DNA of 32,598 nucleotides from Arthrobacter silvisoli (GTDB lineage: Bacteria > Actinomycetota > Actinomycetes > Actinomycetales > Micrococcaceae), in contig NZ_QRCU01000070.1 of assembly GCF_003369445.1 (NCBI RefSeq), forward strand, positions 1 through 32,598. The letters run 5' to 3'. The position numbers and the translations under genes are program-made. Shown here one piece after another: positions 15,626 through 27,407 of the stretch (positions are counted from its first letter, which is position 1; every line of letters starts with the position of its first letter). The notes under the pieces were generated by a model that did no database searches, had not been told where the DNA came from, and worked only from the letters and a program-made list of their open reading frames with translations.

Positions 15626-16038
15626 TTGTCTTCTTCTCTCGCTTGAAGGCTTGTCTGCGTGGTTGAACCGGTGTCCGGAACCACGGCTTCGGTGTGTGCT
15701 CCCCGCTGGAGCTGCTCCACGGAGGAACGGAGAATGGCGACCTCTTCGGCCAGGATCCGGGTCTCATCTTCCAAAATGGTCAATTCCCGCGAAACGTGCA
15801 AACTCACGCCGACCAGCAAAAGGATCGACAGCGCGAAAAGCAGGTTGGACGGGACAACGACCCCCACAAGGGCCGCCGCCCAGTTGAGCAGCCGGGGGAA
15901 CAAGCCGAGGATGATGGTGAGTCCGCCGATGACCAGCCACAGAATGGCGTACTTCTCGCGAAGCCGTCCGTTCCGGAGCATGATCAGCACGACGATGACC
16001 ATGAAGATGGAAAAAACCAGTGAAGCGGCGACAGTCAT
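15622..16038 (-). CDS. DUF2304 family membrane protein
   Basis: This 138-residue protein has three hydrophobic helices (about residues 3-20, 33-50 and 60-80). A predicted coiled coil follows at about 82-115, and the C-terminal tail is polar. This fits the DUF2304 family, which is often found beside DPM1-like glycosyltransferases in actinobacteria and archaea. That is the case here: the gene starts 3 bp after the DPM1-like gene and overlaps the next glycosyltransferase by 4 bp. It could be a membrane anchor or regulatory partner for the upstream soluble transferase, in the way DPM2/DPM3 help DPM1, but this is inference. Confidence 0.8.
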   Translation of the reverse strand: MTVAASLVFSIFMVIVVLIMLRNGRLREKYAILWLVIGGLTIILGLFPRLLNWAAALVGVVVPSNLLFALSILLLVGVSLHVSRELTILEDETRILAEEVAILRSSVEQLQRGAHTEAVVPDTGSTTQTSLQAREEDK

Positions 16039-16041
16039 GCC

Positions 16042-16815
16042 TTAGACACTTCCCTCTCCGGCGATGTCGCCTGACTGTGGTGCATGCAGTTCCCCTGTGC
16101 CAGGAGTCCGGCGGCGGGCAAGTGCGAAACACAGGACCAGGCCCGACCGCGCCAGGTAGATGGAAGATTTGACCGGTCCCTGGCTCGGCGTACCGGCCTG
16201 GCGCTCCTTCATTTCCACCGGCACCTGGGTGACCTTGCACCCCGACTTGATGGCGACGACCAACGAGTCGATGGTGTCCCCCAGGTACTCGGTGGGGAAA
16301 TGGGAAATGTACTGCCGGATGGCCCGCTCGTTGGCGGCCCGGAATCCGGAGGTCACGTCCGTCAACGGCGTGCGGGCCACAGCCGAGATGACCTTGGCCA
16401 GGAAGAACATCGCCCAGCGGCGCGGACCCCTCGCACCATAGCTGCCCCGGCCCGCGAAGCGGGCCCCGATGGAAATGTCCGAATGCTCCAACCCCGCCAG
16501 GACGCGGTCAATGTCGTGCGGGTCGTGCTGCCCGTCGGCATCCACCTGGATGACCGCACGGTACTTGTGCCGCAGGGCGTACTTGAACCCGGCCCGCATT
16601 GCCCCGCCGACTCCGAGATTAAAGGGCAACCGGAGCACCGTGGCACCGGCCTGTTCCGCAATCCGCGGAGTGTCATCCTTGGATCCGTCATCGACGACGA
16701 GCACATCGTGCTGGGGTACGACGTCAAGCACGTGTCGGATGGTGTTTCCGATAGCTTCTGCCTCGTTCCATGCTGGCATGACAATGAGAACGCCAGAACG
16801 CCGTGAATTACCCAT
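16042..16815 (-). CDS. DPM1-like family 2 glycosyltransferase
   Basis: This 257-residue GT2 enzyme resembles polyprenyl-phosphate mannosyl or glucosyl transferases, which load a sugar on undecaprenyl or decaprenyl phosphate for use outside the membrane. Motifs are M-P-A-W-N-E-A, V-V-D-D-G-S-K-D-D-T, and Q-V-D-A-D-G-Q-H-D-P as the metal-binding acidic site, followed by F-N-L-G-V-G-G-A-M-R-like contacts. There is no C-terminal membrane domain, consistent with the adjacent small DUF2304 membrane protein. The start is set at ATG 16815. The same frame is open for another 650 codons upstream, but that part is antisense to the 682-residue membrane-protein gene and is a composition shadow. No ribosome site is visible and the transcript may be leaderless. 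Confidence 0.87.
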   Translation of the reverse strand: MGNSRRSGVLIVMPAWNEAEAIGNTIRHVLDVVPQHDVLVVDDGSKDDTPRIAEQAGATVLRLPFNLGVGGAMRAGFKYALRHKYRAVIQVDADGQHDPHDIDRVLAGLEHSDISIGARFAGRGSYGARGPRRWAMFFLAKVISAVARTPLTDVTSGFRAANERAIRQYISHFPTEYLGDTIDSLVVAIKSGCKVTQVPVEMKERQAGTPSQGPVKSSIYLARSGLVLCFALARRRTPGTGELHAPQSGDIAGEGSV

Positions 16816-16823
16816 GATTGTGG

Positions 16824-16829
16824 ATTGTA
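16824..16829 (-). promoter_or_regulatory. Candidate -10 element, leaderless start
   Basis: Read on the minus strand, TACAAT ends 8 nt before the ATG at 16815, so transcription would begin at or next to the start codon. No purine-rich ribosome site lies in this stretch. Leaderless genes are common in actinobacteria and often show this spacing. No well-spaced -35 was found; a TTGACT further upstream is 24 nt away. Confidence 0.4.
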
Positions 16830-16935
16830 TCAAGGAGAGGGGTGACACCCGGCAGTCAAACGGCGCGTTGCCGGCGCCGGCGACGAACTCCCGGCCAGGC
16901 CTAGTAGTCTTGCGTTGACGTTTAGGAGTTGATCT

Positions 16936-18984
16936 ATGTCCTGGTGGGAAACCCTCCCCACGCTCGGAATCGCCATCGTTGTTTTCTTCGCCCCAGGCAT
17001 GGCTTTGCTGTGGACTGCCGGCGTGCGAGGACCGAGCCTGGCCGTACTGGCCGTTCCCGTGACAACCACCGTTGTCGCGTCGGCCGGCATCCTCTTCGGC
17101 TTCGCGCGGATTCCGTTCAACCCGCTTTCCATCGCTGCGCTGACCGTCGTTCTCCTTGCGCTCGTGACGGCTGTGCGGGTGGTGCTGCGCCGGAGGGGCG
17201 CGAAGCACAGTGCGCTGGAACTCCCGGACCCCGACCGCGGCGTGTATCCCCGGACAGCGGTCAACAAGGCCATCGTGGTCCTCGCCGTCCTGGTCCCGGC
17301 GGTCATCATCGCTGCGCGCTACATGGCCGGCTTCGGCAGTCCCGAGTCCTTCTCGGAGACGTTCGACAACGTCTACCACCTGAACGCAGTCCGCTACATC
17401 GCCGATACCCAGTCGGCCAACACACTGACCCTCGGGAACCTGACCGACACCTCCAAGGGACTGTACCCGGCCGGAATGCACGCGTTGCTCGCGCTCGTCC
17501 TGATGTCGGGCGGGCAGGCCATCACCGTGGCTGTGAACTGGGGATCCATTCTCTACGCCGCGGTCGTCTGGCCCCTTGGTTCGCTCTTCCTGGTCACCCG
17601 CATCGTCGGGTCCCGGCCACTGACCCTGCTGGGCGCCGGCGTCCTGACTGCAGGCTTCAGCAGCTTCCCGTACCTGATGGTGGCTTTCGGCATCCTCTAC
17701 CCCAACCATGCGGCACTGACCATGCTGCCGGCGGTGCTGGCACTGACCATCGAAGCCAGCGGTATCCGTTCGGGCCAACTGAAACTCAACGGGAACGCGC
17801 TCGTGCTCCTGGCGGCCACGGTCCCGGGCCTCGCGCTCACCCATCCGAGCGCATTCGTTGCGCTGCTGCTGTTCGCCAGCCCCGCCGTCGTCGGCGTCTA
17901 CCTCCGCGCTGTCGCCCGGCGGTACCGCGGGGAGATCAACGGACGGACCTTCCTCTTCTGGACTCTGGCTGTCGCCGTCTACGCCATCGGCAGCCTCGGC
18001 GTCTGGATCGTCGTCCGGCCCCCGCAGAGCGCCGCCAGCTGGACTCCGTTCCAGACCAACGCCCAGGCTCTCGGCGAGATCCTGGGAAGCGCCCCCATGG
18101 GCACCACCGTCGCTTGGATCATCTTCCTGCTGACCATCGCCGGTCTCTATGTCATTGCCCGGCGGATCCGGAAACACTGGTGGAGCCTGGGCATGTTCGC
18201 CATCGCCGCCGTGCTCTATTTGATCGTTTCCGCCTGGCCCGTGGGTTCGTTCCGCTTCTTCATGACCGGCGTCTGGTACTCCGACAGCAACCGCTTTGCC
18301 GCGATGCTTCCCCTTGTGACGCTCCCCGTGGCTGCGCTCGGCCTGGACTGGATCATCGCCCGGCTCGGACCGTTCATCGCCCACTGGGCATCCGCGAAGC
18401 ACGACGGCGAAGCCCGGAAGAGCCCGCTGGAGCCTTTGCGGGGGCTTGCGGCCCGCCTCCAGGGGCCGACGGCGTCCAGCGCCGCCGCTGCCGTTGTCGT
18501 CCTCGCCATCGGCGTCGCCGGCCAGGGCGGCACCCTGTCCAACGTGCAGCAGCGGCTGTCCACCACCTTTGAGACCCGGACCGATTCGAGCCTCGTGACC
18601 GTTGACGAACTGACGCTCATGAAACAGCTCGCGGACATCGTCCCGGCCAGCGACATGATCGTCGGCAACCCGCGCACGGGCGCCTCCATGGCGTACGCGT
18701 TCTCCGGCCGCCACGTCATCGCCCCGCACATCCTCGGTGCGCGCAGCGACAGCGAACGGCTCCTCATGGACCACTGGAGCGAAGCGGCCTACAACCCCAG
18801 CGTATGCCCCGTCATCAAGGAGAAGCGCGCCTACTGGGCACTCGACTTCGCCGACCAGGAAATGACGCCCCGCGGCGAACCCCTGGAGGGCACGCGTGAC
18901 CTGGCCGACGATTCCGCCCCTGGAGTGGAATTGGTCAAGGAGGTCGGCAAGGCGCGCCTGTTCAAGATGACCGCCTGCGGCTAG
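16936..18984 (+). CDS. Large polytopic membrane protein (DUF6541-like)
   Basis: This 682-residue protein has about a dozen hydrophobic helices in its first 480 residues. A further helix lies near residues 514-530, followed by a soluble C-terminal domain of about 150 residues containing M-I-V-G-N-P-R-T-G-A-S. After the second group of helices comes a loop with F-D-N-V-Y-H-L-N-A-V, resembling the acidic first loop of GT-C transferases. I place it with the DUF6541 actinobacterial membrane family, recalled from similar proteins. The ATG has AGGAG 7 nt upstream. It diverges from the DPM1-like gene across 120 bp, which suggests it could use the polyprenyl-linked sugar made by that enzyme. Its function is unproven. 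Confidence 0.75.
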   Translation: MSWWETLPTLGIAIVVFFAPGMALLWTAGVRGPSLAVLAVPVTTTVVASAGILFGFARIPFNPLSIAALTVVLLALVTAVRVVLRRRGAKHSALELPDPDRGVYPRTAVNKAIVVLAVLVPAVIIAARYMAGFGSPESFSETFDNVYHLNAVRYIADTQSANTLTLGNLTDTSKGLYPAGMHALLALVLMSGGQAITVAVNWGSILYAAVVWPLGSLFLVTRIVGSRPLTLLGAGVLTAGFSSFPYLMVAFGILYPNHAALTMLPAVLALTIEASGIRSGQLKLNGNALVLLAATVPGLALTHPSAFVALLLFASPAVVGVYLRAVARRYRGEINGRTFLFWTLAVAVYAIGSLGVWIVVRPPQSAASWTPFQTNAQALGEILGSAPMGTTVAWIIFLLTIAGLYVIARRIRKHWWSLGMFAIAAVLYLIVSAWPVGSFRFFMTGVWYSDSNRFAAMLPLVTLPVAALGLDWIIARLGPFIAHWASAKHDGEARKSPLEPLRGLAARLQGPTASSAAAAVVVLAIGVAGQGGTLSNVQQRLSTTFETRTDSSLVTVDELTLMKQLADIVPASDMIVGNPRTGASMAYAFSGRHVIAPHILGARSDSERLLMDHWSEAAYNPSVCPVIKEKRAYWALDFADQEMTPRGEPLEGTRDLADDSAPGVELVKEVGKARLFKMTACG

Positions 18985-18996
18985 GCCCCCAAGCGA

Positions 18997-19027
18997 AAAG
19001 GCGGGACACCTAAGGTGTCCCGCCTTT
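18997..19027. terminator. Bidirectional intrinsic terminator
   Basis: A perfect 14-bp stem has arms AAAGGCGGGACACC and GGTGTCCCGCCTTT around a TAA loop. It lies between convergent genes that end at 18984 (plus) and 19048 (minus), so it can serve both. Confidence 0.87.
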
Positions 19028-19047
19028 CTCGTTATTCGCTAGATGCT

Positions 19048-20094
19048 TCAGGCCTGTTTGGACTTGAAAACGGCCTTGGCCAGTTCAGGAACAACGTTCC
19101 GTGCCGCCCACTCGGCGCCCCGCATGGACTGCCGCTGCAGGGCCACGGCCTCATCCCCCGAAACCACGTAGACCGTTCCGCGCCCGAAATCCGGGAAGTC
19201 CTTGCTCAGCGCCTTGTTTGCCTTGTAGCTGTTGAAGTCGCTGGAAGGAACGTTCACCACCAGGACATCCGCGCTCAGTTCGGCCGCACGCGTCCGCGGG
19301 AGGTAGACCATGCCCTTGGGGAACCGTGCCGGGGCTTCCTTCAGGCCCTTGCCGAGGCTGGCAAGAGCGGGTGGTGCTGCGAGTCCGAGGGAGGTGAAGA
19401 ACGCGGCCGGCGCCGAGCCCTGTACGGCCAGGATCAGGTCGGATCCGGAGGCTGACGATGCCGAGACGAACAGGGCGGTGGCGCCTTTGAGCACCGGGTA
19501 GTCGACGACGGAGTCCGCAACTTCCTGGCGGGTTGCATCGATCAGCGGCGCGGCCGCGTCCTGCAGTCCGGTGACCTCGGAGATGAACCGGGTCACGGCC
19601 TCCCACGACTCGGCCGGCACGCTCTCCGGTGCGAGAATCACCGGGGCGAGGGCGGACAGTGATTCGTACTCCTCGCGGCTCAGCCGGCTGCCCACCGCGA
19701 GGAACGCCTCGGGTTCAAGCTCGGTGAAGACAGACGCGGAAAGCTGCCGGCCGTCGTCGTACGTCTGCGAGGCATCGGCAAAGGGCAAAGCCCGCAGGCC
19801 CGCCCGGTACCACGCGGTCGAGTCCGCCATCGGACGGGACAACGGAACAACGCCCAGCGAAACCAGTGTCTCTGCCTCCACCGCTCCCAGGGCCACGATC
19901 CGGGACGGAGGGGTCTTCAACGTGGTAGTCCCGAAACGATGGGTGATGGACTTGGGGAAGCCCGTATCCGAGGGCTTGACCTCCACGGGGCCTTTCTTGT
20001 CCGCCGAGCAGGCGGCTAAGGCCAGGGGCGCCAGGCCCGCAAAGGCGAGGAAAGCGCGGCGGCTGGTGCTCGTACGCTCGGGTCCGGACATCAT
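19048..20094 (-). CDS. Siderophore-type ABC transporter binding lipoprotein
   Basis: This 348-residue binding protein is of the FepB/FecB/BtuF type, capturing ferric siderophores outside the membrane. The N-terminus carries S-R-R-A-F-L (11-16), compatible with Tat export, then a hydrophobic stretch and the lipobox L-A-A-C with Cys29 as the lipid anchor. Two lobes joined by a long helix follow, with I-V-A-L-G-A-V-E-A-E-T-L near the start of lobe one, typical of the family. ATG 20094 gives the best signal peptide and has a GAG-rich site nearby. In-frame ATGs at 20112 and 20124 are possible. No permease or ATPase for it lies in the window. It follows the acyltransferase gene by 49 bp. Confidence 0.85.
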   Translation of the reverse strand: MMSGPERTSTSRRAFLAFAGLAPLALAACSADKKGPVEVKPSDTGFPKSITHRFGTTTLKTPPSRIVALGAVEAETLVSLGVVPLSRPMADSTAWYRAGLRALPFADASQTYDDGRQLSASVFTELEPEAFLAVGSRLSREEYESLSALAPVILAPESVPAESWEAVTRFISEVTGLQDAAAPLIDATRQEVADSVVDYPVLKGATALFVSASSASGSDLILAVQGSAPAAFFTSLGLAAPPALASLGKGLKEAPARFPKGMVYLPRTRAAELSADVLVVNVPSSDFNSYKANKALSKDFPDFGRGTVYVVSGDEAVALQRQSMRGAEWAARNVVPELAKAVFKSKQA

Positions 20095-20143
20095 TTTCTC
20101 GTTTCCCATCATAAAAATCGGCATTCCTGTCGAGGCCGGAGCC

Positions 20144-22318
20144 TTACGCTCCCGGGGCAAGGCTGAGCAGCCTGCGTTCAAAGACCGGGGCAAGACTTTC
20201 AACATAACTCTTGCTCAGGTGATTGTTGTCGAAGAACACGAAAAGCCCGCCCGTCACCGCATAACAGCGGGCGTCGTCGCAGAACTGGTCAGACAGGTCC
20301 AGCACCTTGAGGTTGGCATGCCCGAGTTCCGCGACGGCCTTGGCCGTCGGATCGGCCACAAGGGCCTTGTTCCGCGGCGTCGCACACGCCAGGGCGTTGC
20401 CCTTGTTGTTGATGACACAGCCGGGCGTGCTCTTGCCCAGGGTCAGCGGCGAGTCGCGGACAACGACCACCCTCGTGCCGTTCCGGCCCCACTTCGCGAT
20501 CCGCCGCTCCACGGACGATCGGTACTGGCTCAACTGGTCGCGGCCGGTGCCGTCGTCGATCGTCTCCTTCACGGAGAAGGTCGAGGCGACCACCAGGTCC
20601 GGGCGCTGCTTCATGATCTTGTCCGAGACCTGCCCGCTCCAGTCCAGGCAACGGGATTGGCTCTTCTCATCCAGGCGGGGGGCGTCCATGAACGCGACCC
20701 TTCGCACGTCCGCCAGCGAGCAGCCACCGGCGAGGCTCAGACGGACTTTCCACTGCTGCTTCCGGGCCAGGTCGAAGAACGCGACCTTCCAGTGCTCAGC
20801 GTGGGAGTCTCCAATGAACCAGACGGTTTTGGCGTCCTTCTTCCCTCCGGAGTAGTCACAATCCTGGAGGTAGGGCACCCCCTGGACCCGGATCTGGTCC
20901 GTCGCCGAACGGCAGCCGGACACGGCGAAGTAGGGGGACTCAGCCCTTCCGATGTTCAGGGCGTGCGGCGGACCGTACTTCCCCGGGCAGGCAGCCCCCT
21001 CGTTCAGGCTGGCTGCGCCATAGCAGGGCGACTTCGCGAGGAGGGCCAGCTGCTGCTGCTGGAGTTGCTCGGCGTACCCGGCGGAGAACACCATGCCGAC
21101 GGCCATGGCGCCCGCGAGCACCATCGCGCCGAAGCCGGCGAAGATGCTGACCCGTGCCTTCCGGTTCCGGAACAAGCGCGACCTGCCCGGATCCTCCACG
21201 AAGCGCTTGGTCAGCATGGCCAGCCCGATCGAGGCCACGCCGATGACGAGTTTGTCCCGGATGCGCAGCTCGTGGCCAAGCAACGGAGCCGCCAGGACGA
21301 TCAGGGGCCAGTGCCACAGATACAGGGAATACGAAATATCCCCCAGCCACTGGACAGGCCCGAATCCGACGGCGGGCAGTGCGCTTCGTCCCAGCACCGA
21401 GCCTGCGAGGACGATCGCCCCCGTGCCCAGGACCGGGATGAGCGCCATGGCGCCGGGAAATAAGGTCTGTTCGTCGAAGACAACGAGCGAGGCAAAGAGG
21501 GCAACCGCGCCGGCTCCGGCGAGCAGCCCCATCGGCCGCCGAAGGGCCGGCTGCCGCATATTGCTGCTCTGCACGCCGCGGTCGGTAGCACGTCCCGCGA
21601 GTGCGAAGGTGGCCAGGGCGATGAGGCCCCCGGCCGCGAACTCCCAAGCCCGGGTGGTCGTGACGAAGTAGGCCTCGTTCTTGCTGTCGATCGTGAAATA
21701 CACGCTGTAGGCCAGGGAGAGCACGAAGACCGTCCCCATCGTGGCGGACAGCAGGCGCAGCGGAGCCTTCCGCAGGCGCAGCGCCAGCAGGAACGCGCCG
21801 GCGAGCAACAGCGGCCAGACCAGGTAGAACTGCTCCTCCACAGACAAAGACCAATAATGCTGGACCGGCGTGGCCATTTCGTGGTCGGCCGAATAGTCGA
21901 TGGACTTCGCGGCAAGGAGCCAGTTCTCGCCGTAGAAGACTGCGGCGATGGTTTCCCACGCGACATCGAGCCAGCGGGAGTAGGGCTGGATCAGCCAGGA
22001 AGCTGCGGTGCTGACGACGGCGACCAGCAGGGCTGCGGGAAGGAGCCGCCGCATGCGCCGGCCGTAGAAGGTGGCCAGGCGGACCCTTCCGGTCGCCCGG
22101 AGCTCTTCCACGAGGTGCCTTGTGATCAGGAAGCCGGAGATGACGAAGAAGATGTCCACACCCACGTAGCCGCCGGGCAGGAGCCAGGGCCAGAGGTGAT
22201 TGATGACGACGGCGGTCACCGCAAGGGCGCGGAGCGCCTGGATGTCGGTGCGGAATTTCCCTGACGGTTTCGGCGTCGCCGGGCTGGAGACAGCGAGGGT
22301 GGGGGTCTGCTGGCTCAC
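20144..22318 (-). CDS. Acyltransferase-3/SGNH fusion, glycan O-acyltransferase
   Basis: This 724-residue two-part protein starts with an acyltransferase-3 membrane domain of about ten helices (F-R-T-D-I-Q-A-L-R-A-L-A-V, then I-N-H-L with His41). After a final helix near residue 400 comes an extracytoplasmic SGNH domain with F-I-G-D-S-H-A-E-H-W (Ser505) and D-N-N-H-L-S (Asp697, His700) as catalytic blocks. OatA-like proteins of this layout O-acetylate cell-wall polymers. The GTG start at 22318 has GGAG about 8 nt upstream. The 57 open codons before it overlap the ABC ATPase gene and are low-complexity. Its place after the galactan exporter genes suggests it acylates the exported galactan or another wall polymer. 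Confidence 0.88.
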   Translation of the reverse strand: MSQQTPTLAVSSPATPKPSGKFRTDIQALRALAVTAVVINHLWPWLLPGGYVGVDIFFVISGFLITRHLVEELRATGRVRLATFYGRRMRRLLPAALLVAVVSTAASWLIQPYSRWLDVAWETIAAVFYGENWLLAAKSIDYSADHEMATPVQHYWSLSVEEQFYLVWPLLLAGAFLLALRLRKAPLRLLSATMGTVFVLSLAYSVYFTIDSKNEAYFVTTTRAWEFAAGGLIALATFALAGRATDRGVQSSNMRQPALRRPMGLLAGAGAVALFASLVVFDEQTLFPGAMALIPVLGTGAIVLAGSVLGRSALPAVGFGPVQWLGDISYSLYLWHWPLIVLAAPLLGHELRIRDKLVIGVASIGLAMLTKRFVEDPGRSRLFRNRKARVSIFAGFGAMVLAGAMAVGMVFSAGYAEQLQQQQLALLAKSPCYGAASLNEGAACPGKYGPPHALNIGRAESPYFAVSGCRSATDQIRVQGVPYLQDCDYSGGKKDAKTVWFIGDSHAEHWKVAFFDLARKQQWKVRLSLAGGCSLADVRRVAFMDAPRLDEKSQSRCLDWSGQVSDKIMKQRPDLVVASTFSVKETIDDGTGRDQLSQYRSSVERRIAKWGRNGTRVVVVRDSPLTLGKSTPGCVINNKGNALACATPRNKALVADPTAKAVAELGHANLKVLDLSDQFCDDARCYAVTGGLFVFFDNNHLSKSYVESLAPVFERRLLSLAPGA

Positions 22319-22367
22319 CGCATGGTCTCCCGGCGTGTGGCAGCAACGGGAGGCTGGGTCATGAAGC

Positions 22368-23117
22368 TCATCCTTTGGTGCGCGAACGCAGGAACTCGAC
22401 GACGTCGTGGCTTGGCCCGTCCTTGAGCACGCGGCCGTGTTCCAGGAGGATGCCCCTCGAACAGACCCGCTGCACCAGATCCAGGTCATGGCTCACGACG
22501 ACGAGGGTCTGCCCGGCGTCTACGAGTTCCTGGATCTTCTCCAGGCACTTCTTCTGGAAGGGCTCGTCGCCGACGGCGAGGATTTCGTCCACGAGGAAGA
22601 CCTCGGGGTCGGAGTGGACGGCCACCGAGAAAGCCAGGCGCAGGTACATTCCGGACGAGTAAAAGCGCACCTCGGTGTCGATGAATTCACCGATCTCGGC
22701 GAACTCGACAATCGAATCGAAGCGTTCCTTGATCTGGGCTTCGGACATACCCAGGATGGCGGCATTGAGGTAGACGTTGTCGCGCCCCGACAGGTCCGGG
22801 TGGAATCCTGCGCCCACCTCGATCAGGCCGGCGACGCGCCCGCGGGTGCGCACGGTCCCCTCGTCCGGCGTCATGACGCCGGAGATGTGCTTGAGGAGGG
22901 TGGACTTGCCCGAGCCATTGAAGCCCAGCAGGGCAACGGTCTCGCCCTGGCGGATGTCCAGGCTCACGTCCCGGAGGGCATGGAACCTGGCCGAAAGATC
23001 GCCCTTGCGTCCCTTGAGGAACCAGATGAGGGCTTCCTTGATGGACCGGGTGTGGCGCAGCACGAACTGCTTGCTGATGCCCTTGATCTCGACTGTGACG
23101 GGGGAAAGTTCGGACAC
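22368..23117 (-). CDS. Polysaccharide ABC exporter, ATPase subunit (Wzt/RfbE-like)
   Basis: This 249-residue ATPase belongs to the polysaccharide/teichoic acid exporter family. Motifs in order are Walker A G-F-N-G-S-G-K-S (65-72), the family-typical G-A-G-F-H-P-D-L-S-G-R-D-N (102-114), signature Y-S-S-G-M-Y-L-R-L (153-161), Walker B V-F-L-V-D-E (173-178), L-A-V-G-D (180-184) and the S-H-D switch. It is a short form: it stops soon after the ATPase fold and lacks the carbohydrate-binding tail of long Wzt proteins, as in mycobacterial RfbE (Rv3781). The GTG start overlaps the permease stop by 1 bp with AGGAG 6 nt upstream. With the permease it should export the lipid-linked galactan made by the two upstream enzymes. 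Confidence 0.92.
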   Translation of the reverse strand: MSELSPVTVEIKGISKQFVLRHTRSIKEALIWFLKGRKGDLSARFHALRDVSLDIRQGETVALLGFNGSGKSTLLKHISGVMTPDEGTVRTRGRVAGLIEVGAGFHPDLSGRDNVYLNAAILGMSEAQIKERFDSIVEFAEIGEFIDTEVRFYSSGMYLRLAFSVAVHSDPEVFLVDEILAVGDEPFQKKCLEKIQELVDAGQTLVVVSHDLDLVQRVCSRGILLEHGRVLKDGPSHDVVEFLRSRTKG

Positions 23118-23982
23118 TACAGCTCCTGCGCAAACTTGACTTCGAGCTTGCGGAAGGTGAATTGGCCGAGGGCAAGCACCGCAGCCGAGACGACAAGGGC
23201 AACCGGGAGCCAGAGCTCGAAGAGCTGCGGCGGAGCGGCAAGCGCCGCGTCACCGCCCGCCGTCGATGACCAGAACGCGTAGTGGAAGAGCTCGACGCCG
23301 ACCGTCACCGGATTCGACTGGTAGACCCCGAACCAGAAATCGCCCAGGCGCTCGTGCACCATGCCCCACTGGTACATGACCGGCGAAACCCAGGTGGCCA
23401 CCATCAGCATCATCTCGACGAAGTTCTCGGAGTCCCTGAAGTAGACGTTGACCGAACTGAAGAAGAGGCCAAGCCCCACCGACAGCATGGCCAGCACCAG
23501 GAATCCCGCGAAGCCGGCGAGGATCCCCAGCGGCGTGGGCTGCCATCCGGTCAGCAGGCAACCGATAAGCAGCACCACGAGCTGCGGGAAGAAATGGGCC
23601 GCCGACACGAAGACCGAGGCCACCGGGAAGAGTTCGCGCGGGAGGAAGATCTTCTTGATCAGGCCGCTGTTGTACACGATCGACTTCGCAGCGTTGTTGA
23701 GCGCCTCGGTGAAGAAGTTGATCAGCACGATGCCGGAGAAAAGGTAGACGGCGTAGTTGCCAACGTTCTTGTTCAGGCCCAGGAACACGCCCATCGCGAT
23801 GTAGAACACCACGAACTGGATGGCCGGCTTGACGTAGGACCAGATGACGCCGAGCACGGATCCCCGGTAGCGGAGTTTGATCTCCTTCCGAACCAGCAGC
23901 TTGAGCAGGTACCTGCGGCGGAAAACGTCCTTCAGGCCCTGCCCGATTCCAGGCCGGACCAGGGGCGTGTCCAGGAGCGAGG

Positions 23983-23986
<4 letters not shown>
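23117..23986 (-). CDS. Polysaccharide ABC exporter, permease (Wzm/RfbD-like)
   Basis: This 289-residue membrane protein of the ABC-2 type polysaccharide exporter family has six helices. An N-terminal amphipathic stretch (L-V-R-K-E-I-K-L-R-Y-R-G-S-V-L-G) is the typical cytoplasmic coupling segment, followed by W-S-Y-V-K-P. Later blocks include F-L-P-R-E-L-F-P and N-V-Y-F-R-D, conserved in Wzm/TagG proteins. The ATG at 23986 overlaps the galactofuranosyltransferase stop as ATGA. The 92 open codons before it are a shadow of that gene. It pairs with the ATPase directly downstream to move the galactan across the membrane. A teichoic-acid-type substrate is the alternative, but the linked glf and GlfT2-like genes favour galactan. 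Confidence 0.92.
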
Positions 23987-27404
<3,418 letters not shown>

Positions 27405-27407
27405 TCA

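Noticed and set aside
16816..18774. A 650-codon open extension upstream of the DPM1-like gene
   Set aside because: It lies antisense to the 682-residue membrane-protein gene, is rich in Gly, Asp, Glu, Arg and His, and has no recognisable domain.
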